Positions 39,226 to 48,003 of a stretch of DNA of 64,000 nucleotides are shown in pieces. Below the pieces are notes generated by a model, which saw only the letters and a program-made list of their open reading frames with translations, was not told the DNA's origin and searched no databases. The DNA is from Catenulispora sp. MAP5-51. Lineage in GTDB: Bacteria > Actinomycetota > Actinomycetes > Streptomycetales > Catenulisporaceae. Positions within the stretch are counted from its first letter, which is position 1. Every line of letters starts with the position of its first letter. Made by a program: the position numbers and the translations under genes. The DNA lies in contig NZ_JBGCCH010000004.1 of NCBI RefSeq assembly GCF_041261205.1, positions 62,001 to 126,000 on the forward strand, in the 5' to 3' direction.

Positions 39226-39363
39226 GTTCGGCATCGGCGGCCGGACCGGGGCCGGCGCGTTGTAGCCGTACGCCCCGCCGGGATACGACGGGTAGGCCGG
39301 GGGCGGCGTCGGATAGCCGCCCTGCTGTTGGTCGTTCGGGTTCTGCCAGGAATCCTGGGACAC
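38680..39363 (-). CDS. Four-TM membrane protein with PPYGQGQ repeat tail
   Basis: 227 aa. A Gln/Pro/Tyr/Gly-rich N-terminus (about residues 1-45) precedes four hydrophobic segments (about 48-72, 95-118, 128-148, 156-172), then a C-terminal tail of PPYGQGQ repeats. Such proline/tyrosine/glycine tails on small membrane proteins are common in Streptomyces; the function is unknown. Codon bias supports this strand over the opposite frame. Overlaps the 3' end of the convergent gene by 546 bases. Confidence 0.83.
   Translation of the reverse strand: MSQDSWQNPNDQQQGGYPTPPPAYPSYPGGAYGYNAPAPVRPPMPNSVRIAVNLMFAGLAIGLLNMIIGLTQIGAVKSHLESLGYSETTINSDKGVFVASAVIGGLIGAGLWLWMALATRGGHNYARIVSSVFFGIGVLGSISNLASGWIPAVDKIGSVATLLVGLLAIIFVWRGESGPYFRPAPGPEYGYGVQNPPQGQPPYGQGQPPYGQGQPPYGQGQPPYGQG
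38688..38771. repeat. 21-base tandem repeat, four copies
   Basis: Unit CCCTGGCCGTAAGGGGGCTGA with small variants, four times in a row. On the minus strand it encodes the seven-residue PPYGQGQ unit. Its length is a multiple of three, so copy-number change keeps both frames open. Confidence 0.85.
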
Positions 39364-39465
39364 GTCGCGAAGCCTTTGCTGTCATGTGGATGTGTGTCGG
39401 TCCATCCACACAGTAGGACGCGGCTCCAAGCCCGGAAAGGCCTTATAAACCCCGTGCGACCGGCC

Positions 39466-40392
39466 TCAGCGCTGCGTCGACATCCCCGTGGTGTTCTCCA
39501 GCTGGGTCAGGCACGCCTTCTCGGCGACCTGCGTGTTCGCGCCCTGCATGCACTTGGCGTAGTCCTTGAACGGCGTCCACCAGACGATCGAGGCCACCAG
39601 CAGCAGCCCGGCCAGCACGCCGGAGACCGAGGCGGAGACCATGCTCGCGGTCGCCTCGGAGGCGCGCTGGTGCTTGAGCGCCGCGGTGCGCTGCGCCGAG
39701 ATCGACAGCACGAACGCCGCCACCGCGAACGCCAGTCCCGCCGCCGAGCCGACCATCCACGCCGGGAACGTCGCCAGCCCCTGGTAGATCGCCAGCATCG
39801 TGCACGCGGTCGAGCCCAGCGAGAGGCCCAGGGCCCAGCGGGTCTTCAGATCGCGCTGCGGACGCTGCGGCTGCGGCTGCTCGCGCTGGTCGCGGTAGCG
39901 GCGGTCCGGGTCCTGGCGCGGATCGGGGCGCCGGTCGACCGGCCCGTACCGGTTCGGGTCGCCCCACGGGGTGCGCTGCTGCTCCGGCTCGCGCGGACGC
40001 TCCGCGCCCCACGGCTGCACCGGACCCGGACGGACCTGGCCGTACGGCTGGCGCGGCGGCGCGCCCCACGGCGAGGGCGGGACCGGACGCTGCGGATCGT
40101 GGGCGTCCTCCGGCGGCGGGGCGAAGGGGTTGTTCTCGCGGTTGGCCTCGCGATTGTCCCTGGGGCTGCCCCCGGGGCCGTCCTCGATCGGCGCGGACGC
40201 GGCCGCCGTGGCTGATTCCGGCGCCGGCCCGGAGGCGGCAGCCGGCCCCGTCCCGGCGTCCGGACCCGGAGCGGCCGGAGCCTGCGACGCGGTCGCAGCC
40301 GCCCCACCCCGCCCATCCGGCTCAGCGGCACCGACGCCACCTGCGCCGAGCCCGCTCTCCGTCGGCGTGGGCCGTTGCTCGGCGTCGGTCAC
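39466..40392 (-). CDS. Membrane protein with long Pro-rich N-terminus, DUF4190-like
   Basis: 308 aa from GTG 40392, chosen because GGAGG (minus strand, 40403-40399) lies six bases upstream; an ATG at 40419 lacks such a site. Residues 1-180 are disordered: Ala/Pro/Gly-rich, then Arg/Gln/Pro-rich. Three hydrophobic segments follow (about 185-205, 210-232, 255-278), with a conserved ACLTQ tail region containing two Cys residues (CMQGANTQVAEKAC). I cannot name a function. Divergent from purN, sharing a 164-base promoter region. Confidence 0.78.
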   Translation of the reverse strand: MTDAEQRPTPTESGLGAGGVGAAEPDGRGGAAATASQAPAAPGPDAGTGPAAASGPAPESATAAASAPIEDGPGGSPRDNREANRENNPFAPPPEDAHDPQRPVPPSPWGAPPRQPYGQVRPGPVQPWGAERPREPEQQRTPWGDPNRYGPVDRRPDPRQDPDRRYRDQREQPQPQRPQRDLKTRWALGLSLGSTACTMLAIYQGLATFPAWMVGSAAGLAFAVAAFVLSISAQRTAALKHQRASEATASMVSASVSGVLAGLLLVASIVWWTPFKDYAKCMQGANTQVAEKACLTQLENTTGMSTQR

Positions 40393-40556
40393 GGAAGTCC
40401 TCCGGGTTATCGTGGACATGATCGGTTCATCGTTGGCCGGCTGGCGGGCAACACACCGTCCGCCCACTATCGTTGCCTATGGCGACCCCGCCCGTCCAAG
40501 TGGGTCGGGTCCGGCCGAAAGACAACAGCAAACACCCCTATGAGGAGGCCGCGGTC

Positions 40557-41222
40557 GTGGTCCATCCCGAAGGAACGAAGAGCCCTCCGGGGCTCGCGCA
40601 CCACCGCCCGGGCGCGCCGGCGAGGATCGTGGTCCTCGTCTCCGGCTCGGGCACGAATCTGCAGGCGTTGATCGACGCCCAGCAAGCCGACCCCGCGTTC
40701 GGCGCCACCATCGTGGCCGTCGGCGCGGACCGCACCGGTATCCAGGGCCTGGAACGGGCGGAGCAGGCAGGCATCCCCACTTTCGCGCTCCGCGTGAAGG
40801 ACTTCGCCAGCCGCGAGGAGTGGGACCGCGCGCTGCGCGACCAGGTCGCCGAGTACGCGCCGGACCTCGTGGTCTCGGCCGGCTTCATGAAGCTGCTCGG
40901 CCCGGACTTCCTGGCCGCTCATCACGGCCGCGTCATCAACACCCATCCCGCGCTCTCGCCGAGCTTCCCCGGCATGAACGGCCCCGCCGACGCGCTGGCC
41001 TACGGCGTGAAGATCACCGGCTGCACGGTGTTCTTCGTCGCCGGCGGCGTGGACGACGGCCCGGTGGTGGCGCAGGCCGCCGTCCCGGTCGAGGCCGGCG
41101 ACGACGTGGCGAGCCTGCACGAGCGCATCAAGACGGCGGAGCGGGCGCTGCTCGTGGACGTCGTGGGCCGGCTGGCCCGCAACGGCTGGACCATCGACAA
41201 CCGAAAGGTCACCTTCCAGTGA
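40557..41222 (+). CDS. purN: Phosphoribosylglycinamide formyltransferase
   Basis: 221 aa from GTG 40557, placed by an excellent GAGGAGG (40542-40548) eight bases upstream. Transfers a formyl group from 10-formyl-THF to GAR in purine synthesis. [18 protein letters not shown] is the phosphate-binding N-terminus. The catalytic Asn and His sit in [15 protein letters not shown], and the Asp in [12 protein letters not shown]. About 20 extra residues precede the core. Overlaps purH by GTGA, so the two are co-translated. Confidence 0.96.
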   Translation: MVHPEGTKSPPGLAHHRPGAPARIVVLVSGSGTNLQALIDAQQADPAFGATIVAVGADRTGIQGLERAEQAGIPTFALRVKDFASREEWDRALRDQVAEYAPDLVVSAGFMKLLGPDFLAAHHGRVINTHPALSPSFPGMNGPADALAYGVKITGCTVFFVAGGVDDGPVVAQAAVPVEAGDDVASLHERIKTAERALLVDVVGRLARNGWTIDNRKVTFQ

Positions 41223-42790
41223 GTACGACTGAGGACATCCGCCCGATCAAGCGCGCGCTGGTCAGCGTGTACGACAAGACCGGTCTGGAAGACCTGGCCC
41301 GCGGCCTGCACGCGGCCGGGGTCGCCCTGGTCTCCACTGGCGGCTCGGCCAAGCTGATCCGCGACCTGGGCCTGCCGGTCACCGAAGTCCAGGAGCTCAC
41401 CGGCTTCCCGGAGTGCCTGGACGGCCGGGTCAAGACCCTGCACCCGAAGGTGCACGCCGGCATCCTGGCCGACCTGCGCCTGGAGGACCACCGCAAGCAG
41501 CTCGCCGAGCTCGGCGTCGAGCCCTTCGACCTGGTCGTGGTGAACCTCTACCCGTTCACCCAGACTGTGTCCTCCGGCGCCACCCCCGACGAGTGCGTCG
41601 AGCAGATCGACATCGGCGGCCCATCGATGGTCCGCGCCGCCGCCAAGAACCACCCGAGCGTCGCGGTCGTGGTGAACCCGGCCAACTACGGCGCCGTGCT
41701 GACCGCGGTGACCGGCGGCGGCTTCACCTTCGCCCAGCGCAAGCGCCTGGCCGCCGAGGCCTTCGCACACACCGCTGAGTACGACGCCGCCGTGGCCGGC
41801 TGGTTCGCCGCGGCCTACGCCCCCGACGGCGAGTCCCGCTTCCCCGACTTCGTCGCGAACACCTACGAGCGCAAGGCCGTGCTCCGCTACGGCGAGAACC
41901 CGCACCAGGGCGCCGCGCTCTACATCAACGACGGCGAGCAGGACACGCTGGCCACCGCCGAGCAGCTGCACGGCAAGGAGATGTCCTACAACAACTACGT
42001 GGACACCGACGCGGCGATCCGCTCGGCCCACGACTTCGACGAGGCCTGCGTCGCGATCATCAAGCACGCCAACCCCTGCGGCATCGCGATTGATAGTGCC
42101 GGCGATATCGCCTCGGCCCACCGGCTGGCCAACGAGTGCGACCCGGTCTCGGCCTTCGGCGGCATCATCGCCGCCAACCGCACCGTCACCCACGCGATGG
42201 CGCTCCAGGTCAACGAGGTCTTCACCGAGGTCATCTGCGCGCCGGACTACGAGCCGGAAGCGCTGGAGGCGCTGAAGACCAAGAAGAACATCCGGATCCT
42301 GAAGACCGCCTCCCGCAACCGCCGCAAGCTGGAGTTCCGCCAGATCTGCGGCGGCCTGCTGCTGCAGGACGGCGACCTGTACCAGGCCGAGGGCGACGAC
42401 CCCGCGACCTGGACCCTGGCCAGCGGCGAGCCGGCCGACGAGCAGACCTTCGCCGACCTGGTCTTCGCCTGGCGGGCCATCCGCTCGGTGAAGTCCAACG
42501 CGATCCTGCTGGCCTCCGGCGGCGCCTCGGTCGGCGTCGGCATGGGCCAGGTCAACCGGGTCGACTCGGCCAAGCTGGCGGTCCAGCGGGCCGGCGACAA
42601 GGCGCACGGCTCGGTCGCCGCCTCCGACGCCTACTTCCCGTTCCCCGACGGCTTCGAGGTCCTGGCCGAGGCCGGGGTCAAGGCCGTGGTGCAGCCCGGC
42701 GGCTCGGTCCGCGACGAGCTGGTCGTCGAGGCGGCGCGCAAGGCCGGCGTCACCATGTACATGACCGGCACCCGGCACTTCACCCACTAA
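41219..42790 (+). CDS. purH: Bifunctional AICAR formyltransferase/IMP cyclohydrolase
   Basis: 523 aa from GTG 41219, four bases inside purN. Catalyses the last two steps of IMP synthesis. The N-terminal cyclohydrolase (MGS-like) domain has [32 protein letters not shown] and [16 protein letters not shown]. The C-terminal transformylase domain contains the active-site block [11 protein letters not shown] and [11 protein letters not shown]. It ends in GTRHFTH as in family members. Followed 15 bases later by folD, which supplies the folate cofactor. Confidence 0.97.
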   Translation: MSTTEDIRPIKRALVSVYDKTGLEDLARGLHAAGVALVSTGGSAKLIRDLGLPVTEVQELTGFPECLDGRVKTLHPKVHAGILADLRLEDHRKQLAELGVEPFDLVVVNLYPFTQTVSSGATPDECVEQIDIGGPSMVRAAAKNHPSVAVVVNPANYGAVLTAVTGGGFTFAQRKRLAAEAFAHTAEYDAAVAGWFAAAYAPDGESRFPDFVANTYERKAVLRYGENPHQGAALYINDGEQDTLATAEQLHGKEMSYNNYVDTDAAIRSAHDFDEACVAIIKHANPCGIAIDSAGDIASAHRLANECDPVSAFGGIIAANRTVTHAMALQVNEVFTEVICAPDYEPEALEALKTKKNIRILKTASRNRRKLEFRQICGGLLLQDGDLYQAEGDDPATWTLASGEPADEQTFADLVFAWRAIRSVKSNAILLASGGASVGVGMGQVNRVDSAKLAVQRAGDKAHGSVAASDAYFPFPDGFEVLAEAGVKAVVQPGGSVRDELVVEAARKAGVTMYMTGTRHFTH

Positions 42791-42805
42791 GGAGGCGAGA
42801 ACCTC

Positions 42806-43666
42806 ATGACTGCTTCTCATACGGCCCAGATCCTGGACGGCAAGGCGACCGCCAACACCATCAAGGGCGAGCTGTCGGCGCGCGTCGGGACGCTCAAGGC
42901 GCGCGGCATCGTGCCGGGCCTGGCCACTCTGCTGGTCGGCGACGACCCGGCGTCGGCCTCCTACGTGCGCAGCAAGCACCGCGACTGCGCGCAGGTGGGC
43001 ATCGCCTCCATCCAGCGCCAGCTGCCGGCCACGGCGTCCCAGGCGCAGGTCGCCGAGGCGGTGGCCGAGCTCAACGAGGACCCGGCCTGCACCGGCTACA
43101 TCGTGCAGCTGCCGCTGCCCAAGGGCATCGACGAGAACGCGATCCTGGAGCTCGTCGACCCCGACAAGGACGCCGACGGCCTGCACCCGACCAACCTCGG
43201 GCGGCTCGTGCTCGGCGCCCCGGCGCCGCTGCCGTGCACCCCGCTGGGCATCGTCGAGCTGCTGCGCCGGCACGACGTGGCCATCGCCGGGGCCGAGGTG
43301 GTCATCGTCGGCCGCGGCATCACCGTGGGCCGCCCGCTGGGCCTGCTGCTGACCCGCCGCAGCGAGAACGCGACCGTGACCCTGTGCCACACCGGCACCC
43401 GCGACCTGGCCTTCCACACCCTGAAGGCGGACATCGTGGTGGCCGCGGCCGGCGTGCCGAACCTGATCACCGCCGAGCTGGTGAAGCCGGGCGCGGCGGT
43501 GCTGGACGTCGGCGTCTCGCGCGGCGAGGGCGGCCTGGCCGGCGACGTCGCGGACGACGTGCGCGACGTGGCGGGCTGGGTGTCGCCGAACCCCGGCGGG
43601 GTCGGGCCGATGACCCGGGCCATGCTGCTGAACAACGTGGTGGAGATCGCGGAGCGGCAGCTCTGA
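42806..43666 (+). CDS. folD: Methylenetetrahydrofolate dehydrogenase/cyclohydrolase
   Basis: 286 aa, with GGAGG shortly before ATG 42806. Bifunctional NADP-dependent enzyme making 10-formyl-THF, the donor for PurN and PurH. Landmarks: [23 protein letters not shown] with the catalytic Lys, [20 protein letters not shown] and the cofactor-binding [14 protein letters not shown]. Third gene of purN-purH-folD. The last part reads [14 protein letters not shown] as expected. Confidence 0.97.
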   Translation: MTASHTAQILDGKATANTIKGELSARVGTLKARGIVPGLATLLVGDDPASASYVRSKHRDCAQVGIASIQRQLPATASQAQVAEAVAELNEDPACTGYIVQLPLPKGIDENAILELVDPDKDADGLHPTNLGRLVLGAPAPLPCTPLGIVELLRRHDVAIAGAEVVIVGRGITVGRPLGLLLTRRSENATVTLCHTGTRDLAFHTLKADIVVAAAGVPNLITAELVKPGAAVLDVGVSRGEGGLAGDVADDVRDVAGWVSPNPGGVGPMTRAMLLNNVVEIAERQL

Positions 43667-43702
43667 CGCGTCGCTATTGACGCTTCATCAGATCGCCCTT
43701 AC

Positions 43703-43739
43703 AAGGGGGGACATGTCTGTTAGGGACCTGTCCCCCCTT
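43703..43739 (+). promoter_or_regulatory. Hairpin covering the ribosome site and start of the next gene
   Basis: Perfect 11-base inverted repeat AAGGGGGGACA (43703-43713) / TGTCCCCCCTT (43729-43739). The left arm contains the purine-rich ribosome site and the first base of the ATG at 43713. It may act as the folD terminator, as a translational brake on the following gene, or both. Confidence 0.6.
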
Positions 43740-44837
43740 GATGATTTCCCGTTCCATCAGACCTCGGAGTCGATGGCGCACGTCGCCACCTCCGACCGGA
43801 ACTTCTACGACCGCTACTACTTCAACCTGCACCACGGCACGGACGACCTGTTCATGGCGCTGGGCGTGGGGCAGTACCCGAATCTCGGCGTGACTGACGC
43901 CTTCGCCGCCATCGTCCACCAGGGCGTCCACCGCGTGGTCCGGGCTTCGCGCGAGCTGGGGAACGACCGGGGCGACACCTCCGTGGGCCCGTTCCGCGTC
44001 GAGGTGCTGAAGCCGCTGAACCGGCTGCGCGTGGTGCTGGAGCCGGGGGAGTACGAGCTCTCCTTCGATCTCACCTGGACCGGCGCGATCTCCGCCACCC
44101 GGGAGCCGCGGCAGTTCGTGCGGCGCAACGGCCGGGTGTGGATGGACTCGGTGCGCCTGGCCCAGACCGGTTTCTGGGAGGGGACGCTGCGCATCGGCGA
44201 GCACGAACTCGCCGTCACTCCAGACACTTGGTGGGGCTCGCGGGACCGCTCGTGGGGCATCCGGCCGGTCGGCGAGGCCGAGCCCGCCGGGATCCAGGGC
44301 AACGGCGGGGTGCCGCCGACGTTCCACTGGGTCTACGCGCCGATGCAGTTCGACGACTTCTCGATCCTGGTGATCGCGCAGGAGGACGAGGGCGGCGGCC
44401 GGGTCCTCCAGGAGGCGGTGAAGGTCTTCGGCGACGGCCGCCCCGCCGAGGAGTTGGGCCGTCCGGAACTGGAACTGCACTACCTCTCCGGGACTCGCGA
44501 CGTGGAGTCCGCGGAGGTGCACTTTTCCGGCCGGGCCGAGCGCATCCGCGTCACCCAGCTGATCCCGCTGCACATGGCCGTCGGCAGCGGCTACGGCCTG
44601 GACGCCGACTGGCGGCACGGCATGTACCAGGGCCCGGAGCTGGTCGTACAGCAGGTGGTGATGCCCGCGGCGGAAGCGGCGGCGAAGTCGGGGATGTTCG
44701 GCATCACCGAGCGGCTCTCGCGCTTCGAGTACGACGGGCCCGAGGGCGTCCGCACCGGATATGGCTTGTTCGAGACGCTGTTCATCGGCGCGCACAAGCC
44801 GAGCGGGTTCGGCGACTGGCTTGCCGTGGCTCCTTAG
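43713..44837 (+). CDS. AttH/CrtC-like double-lipocalin protein
   Basis: 374 aa from ATG 43713. All-beta sequence without signal peptide. Blocks such as LDDFPFHQTSESMAHVATSDRNFYDRYYFN, GPFRVEVLKPLNRLRVVLEP and WWGSRDRSWGIRPVG resemble what I recall of large lipocalin-like proteins related to hydroxyneurosporene synthase (CrtC) and AttH. Members bind or modify hydrophobic molecules; the substrate here is unknown. It sits between folD and DUF3017, which usually adjoin each other in Streptomyces, so it may be an insertion. Its ribosome site is buried in a perfect hairpin. Confidence 0.78.
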   Translation: MSVRDLSPLDDFPFHQTSESMAHVATSDRNFYDRYYFNLHHGTDDLFMALGVGQYPNLGVTDAFAAIVHQGVHRVVRASRELGNDRGDTSVGPFRVEVLKPLNRLRVVLEPGEYELSFDLTWTGAISATREPRQFVRRNGRVWMDSVRLAQTGFWEGTLRIGEHELAVTPDTWWGSRDRSWGIRPVGEAEPAGIQGNGGVPPTFHWVYAPMQFDDFSILVIAQEDEGGGRVLQEAVKVFGDGRPAEELGRPELELHYLSGTRDVESAEVHFSGRAERIRVTQLIPLHMAVGSGYGLDADWRHGMYQGPELVVQQVVMPAAEAAAKSGMFGITERLSRFEYDGPEGVRTGYGLFETLFIGAHKPSGFGDWLAVAP

Positions 44838-44852
44838 CGCGCTCGTCACAGG

Positions 44853-44884
44853 TTCTCGATAGATACAGTTTCTCGATAGATACA
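44853..44884 (+). repeat. Direct repeat TTCTCGATAGATACA, 17-base period
   Basis: Two exact 15-base copies at 44853-44867 and 44870-44884, just after a stop codon and 43 bases before the DUF3017 start. The position suggests an operator for a regulator bound as a tandem dimer. Confidence 0.8.
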
Positions 44885-44927
44885 AACGTCGGTCGTGGCG
44901 GCCATGAGGCGCGGATAGAGTTTGCGC

Positions 44928-45236
44928 ATGGCAGTGAACAACCGTCCTCCGGGCGCCTCCTTCGGCCGATCGGTCGCGGCGGAGTGGCCGATCCTGGCGG
45001 TGCTGGCCGGCTTCGGCTTCGGCATGACGGTGATACTGCACGACGAGGTCTTCCAGGGCGCCGCGATGATGGGCCTGTCCCTGCTGCTGGCAGCCGGGCT
45101 GCGGCTGTTCCTGCCCACCCGGGTGGCCGGGACGCTGGCCGTCCGGCGCCGCGGGATCGACGTGGGCATGTACACCGTCGTCGGCACCACGCTGGTGGTG
45201 CTGGGGCTGCTGGTGCAGGGGATCTTCTCGAACTGA
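44928..45236 (+). CDS. DUF3017 small membrane protein
   Basis: 102 aa. Three hydrophobic segments (about residues 20-38, 42-60 and 78-98) with a basic VRRRGIDVGMYT between the second and third. This matches the DUF3017 family, which I recall as lying next to folD in Streptomyces; its function is unknown. ATG at 44928 without a strong ribosome site. A 17-base-period direct repeat precedes it. Confidence 0.82.
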   Translation: MAVNNRPPGASFGRSVAAEWPILAVLAGFGFGMTVILHDEVFQGAAMMGLSLLLAAGLRLFLPTRVAGTLAVRRRGIDVGMYTVVGTTLVVLGLLVQGIFSN

Positions 45237-45300
45237 GGTCCGGTGTCTTCTTGGTCACCGCGGGTCCGGCACCGCTTGGCGATATGCCTGCGCCGCCATG

Positions 45301-45318
45301 TATCTTGAGGTCGAGATA
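45301..45318 (+). promoter_or_regulatory. Palindromic operator-like site before icd
   Basis: TATCTTGAGGTCGAGATA: 8-base arms with one mismatch around GG, ending 27 bases before the icd start. It resembles the operators of MarR-type regulators; TamR of Streptomyces, which responds to aconitate and citrate, is a candidate from memory. Confidence 0.5.
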
Positions 45319-45345
45319 ATTCCCGATCCGTAAGGACGATCCGCC

Positions 45346-46578
45346 ATGGCCTACTCCGGTCCCAAGATCAAGGTCGCGAACCCCGTCGTCGAACTCGACG
45401 GCGACGAGATGACCCGGATCATCTGGCAGTTCATCAAGGACTCGCTGATCCTGCCCTACCTGGACGTCGACCTGAAGTACTTCGACCTGGGCATCGAGCA
45501 CCGCGACGCCACGGACGACCAGGTCACCGTGGACGCCGCGAACGCGATCGCGCAGTACGGCGTGGGCGTCAAGTGCGCCACCATCACCCCGGACGAGGCG
45601 CGGGTCGAGGAGTTCGGCCTGAAGAAGATGTGGAAGTCGCCCAACGGCACCATCCGCAACATCCTGGGCGGCGTGATCTTCCGCGAGCCTATCGTCATCA
45701 GCAACATCCCGCGCCTGGTCCCGGGCTGGACCAAGCCGATCGTCGTCGGCCGCCACGCCTTCGGCGACCAGTACCGCGCCACCGACCTCGTGGTCCCCGG
45801 CGAGGGCACGCTGACGCTGACCTTCACCCCGAAGGACGGCACCGAGCCGATCGAGCTCAACGTCTTCGACTTCCCCGGCGGCGGCGTGGCCATGGCCATG
45901 TACAACCTGGACGAGTCGATCCGCGACTTCGCGCGCGCCAGCATGCGCTACGGCCTGCTGCGCAACTACCCGGTGTACCTGTCCACCAAGAACACGATCA
46001 TGAAGGCCTACGACGGCCGCTTCAAGGACCTGTTCCAGGAGGTCTTCGACGCCGAGTTCAAGGCCGACTTCGACAAGGCCGGCCTGACCTACGAGCACCG
46101 CCTGATCGACGACATGGTCGCCTCCGCGATGAAGTGGGAGGGCGGCTACGTCTGGGCGTGCAAGAACTACGACGGCGACGTCCAGTCCGACACCGTCGCG
46201 CAGGGCTTCGGCTCGCTGGGCCTGATGACCTCGGTCCTGATGGCCCCCGACGGCAAGACCGTCGAGGCCGAGGCCGCGCACGGCACCGTGACCCGCCACT
46301 ACCGCCAGCACCAGCAGGGCAAGCCCACCTCCACCAACCCGATCGCCTCGATCTACGCGTGGACCCAGGGCCTGGCCTACCGGGGCAAGTTCGACAACAC
46401 CCCCGAGGTCGTGAAGTTCGCCGAGACCCTGGAGCGCGTCTGCGTCCAGACCGTCGAGGAGGGCAAGATGACCAAGGACCTGGCGCTGCTGATTTCGCCG
46501 GACCAGCCGTACCTGACCACGCAGGAGTTCCTCGCCGCGATCGACGAGAACCTGCAGAAGGCGATGGCCTCCGCCTGA
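45346..46578 (+). CDS. icd: NADP-dependent isocitrate dehydrogenase, dimeric type
   Basis: 410 aa, AAGGA upstream of ATG 45346. Converts isocitrate to 2-oxoglutarate and CO2, giving the 2-oxoglutarate that PII senses. It is the eukaryote-like homodimeric class: [39 protein letters not shown] (substrate-binding Ser/Asn/Arg), and the metal- and cofactor-binding stretches LIDDMVA and [11 protein letters not shown]. Length matches this class and not the monomeric 740-aa enzyme of some actinobacteria. A palindrome lies just upstream and a strong terminator follows. Confidence 0.96.
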   Translation: MAYSGPKIKVANPVVELDGDEMTRIIWQFIKDSLILPYLDVDLKYFDLGIEHRDATDDQVTVDAANAIAQYGVGVKCATITPDEARVEEFGLKKMWKSPNGTIRNILGGVIFREPIVISNIPRLVPGWTKPIVVGRHAFGDQYRATDLVVPGEGTLTLTFTPKDGTEPIELNVFDFPGGGVAMAMYNLDESIRDFARASMRYGLLRNYPVYLSTKNTIMKAYDGRFKDLFQEVFDAEFKADFDKAGLTYEHRLIDDMVASAMKWEGGYVWACKNYDGDVQSDTVAQGFGSLGLMTSVLMAPDGKTVEAEAAHGTVTRHYRQHQQGKPTSTNPIASIYAWTQGLAYRGKFDNTPEVVKFAETLERVCVQTVEEGKMTKDLALLISPDQPYLTTQEFLAAIDENLQKAMASA

Positions 46579-46602
46579 GGCCGGGTCCTCACCGCACGAA
46601 AC

Positions 46603-46634
46603 AGGTGCGCGGCCTTTTCGGCCGCGCACCTTTG
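46603..46634 (+). terminator. Strong intrinsic terminator of icd
   Basis: Perfect 12-base stem AGGTGCGCGGCC (46603-46614) / GGCCGCGCACCT (46620-46631), loop TTTTC, followed by TTTG. Three TGTGTTCTC-like repeats follow it. Confidence 0.9.
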
Positions 46635-46678
46635 TGTTCTCTGTGTTCTCTGTGTTCTTCGCGTTGGTGTTTCCTGCC

Positions 46679-47902
46679 TCAGCCGCGCGCGAGCCGCCGG
46701 TCGGCGAGCTCGGCCAGCAGCGCGGCGCCGTCGCCGAGCACCGCGTCGTCGAAGTCGGCCAGCGGGCTGTGGTTGGACGGCGCGCTCGCGTAGTCCTCCA
46801 CGGTGCTCGCGCCGAGGAATGCGTACGTTCCCGGCACCTGCTCCAGCACCCGCGAGAAGTCCTCGGCGCCGGGGTTCGGGTTGGGGATGCGGGCGAAGCG
46901 CTCTTCGCCGTACACCTCGTTCACGACCTCTTCCAGGAAGTCGACGTCGGCCGCGTGGTTGACGGTCGGCGGGTACTGCTCCTTGTAGGTGATCTCCGCC
47001 GTGCAGCCGTAGGCCGAGGCCAGGCCGTTGAACAGGTCCACCACCGCGTCCAGGAGCCGGGCCCGGGACTCGCGGGAGAACGACCGCATCGTGACGTGGA
47101 AGGTGGCGTCGTCCGGGATGATGTTCGCCGCGGTGCCGGCGTGGAACTCGCCGACGGTGATCACCACCGGGTCGAAGATGTCGAACTTGCGGGTCACCAG
47201 GGTCTGCAGCGCCACCACCATCTCGCAGGCCACCGGGACCGGGTCCTTGCCGGTGTGCGGCCGCGAGCCGTGCGCCCCGGCGCCGCGCACCGTCACCGCG
47301 ATCTCGTCGGCGCCGGCCATGAAGGTGCCGGCGCGCGAGACGAAGTTCCCGCGCGGGAGCTTGTCGGACATCACGTGCAGGCCGTAGGCGCCGATCACGC
47401 GCGGACCGGCGGCGTCCAGCACGCCCTCGCGGATCATGTGCCCGGCGCCGTCGTCGCCCTCCTCGCCGGGCTGGAACATGAACACCACGTCCCCGGCCAG
47501 CCGGTCGCGCCGCGCCGACAGCAGCCGCGCCGCGCCGACCAGCATGGCCGTGTGCAGGTCGTGGCCGCAGGCGTGCATGTTCGGGCCGGCGGCGGCGAAC
47601 TCCCGGCCGGTCTTCTCCACCACCGGCAGCGCGTCCATGTCGCCGCGCAGCAGCACGGCCTGCTTGGCGCCGTCGCTGTTGCCGCCACTGTTGCCGGCCG
47701 CCGGCCCGGTCCCGCGCAGCACGGCCGTCACCGAGTTCAGCCCGGAGCCCAGGGTGATCTCCAGCGGCAGCCCGTCCAGCGCGGCCAGGACCCGCTCCTG
47801 GGTGCGCGGCAGATTCAGGCCGATCTCAGGTATGCGGTGCAGGTCGCGGCGCAGCAGGACCAGGTCTTCCTGCAAACCCTTGGCGTCATCGGTGTAGGTC
47901 AT
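46679..47902 (-). CDS. M20-family amidohydrolase
   Basis: 407 aa from ATG 47902; an in-frame extension to 47944 is less likely. Zinc-dependent amidohydrolase of the aminoacylase/hippuricase type, cleaving an N-acyl amide. Metal-site blocks: LLRGDMDALPV, ACGHDLHTAML, FQPGEEGDDGAGHMI (catalytic Glu-Glu) and the closing APSNHSPLADFDD. The dimerisation domain contains GAGAHGSRPHTGKDP and ANIIPDDATF. The substrate is not determined. A Gly/Asn/Ser insert (PAAGNSGGNSDGAK) lies in the N-terminal domain. Confidence 0.93.
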   Translation of the reverse strand: MTYTDDAKGLQEDLVLLRRDLHRIPEIGLNLPRTQERVLAALDGLPLEITLGSGLNSVTAVLRGTGPAAGNSGGNSDGAKQAVLLRGDMDALPVVEKTGREFAAAGPNMHACGHDLHTAMLVGAARLLSARRDRLAGDVVFMFQPGEEGDDGAGHMIREGVLDAAGPRVIGAYGLHVMSDKLPRGNFVSRAGTFMAGADEIAVTVRGAGAHGSRPHTGKDPVPVACEMVVALQTLVTRKFDIFDPVVITVGEFHAGTAANIIPDDATFHVTMRSFSRESRARLLDAVVDLFNGLASAYGCTAEITYKEQYPPTVNHAADVDFLEEVVNEVYGEERFARIPNPNPGAEDFSRVLEQVPGTYAFLGASTVEDYASAPSNHSPLADFDDAVLGDGAALLAELADRRLARG

Positions 47903-48003
47903 GCTGCCATCGTGCACCGCCTGTCCAGAACTGTGCTCAATCACTCCAGACCAATCACTCCAGACCCGTGTTCAATCGCTGGAGCGAGAGCTGCGCCGAA
48001 CCG

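Noticed and set aside
41000-43417. 805-codon antisense frame over purH and folD
   Set aside because: Same third-position GC artefact; no ribosome site and no family motif.
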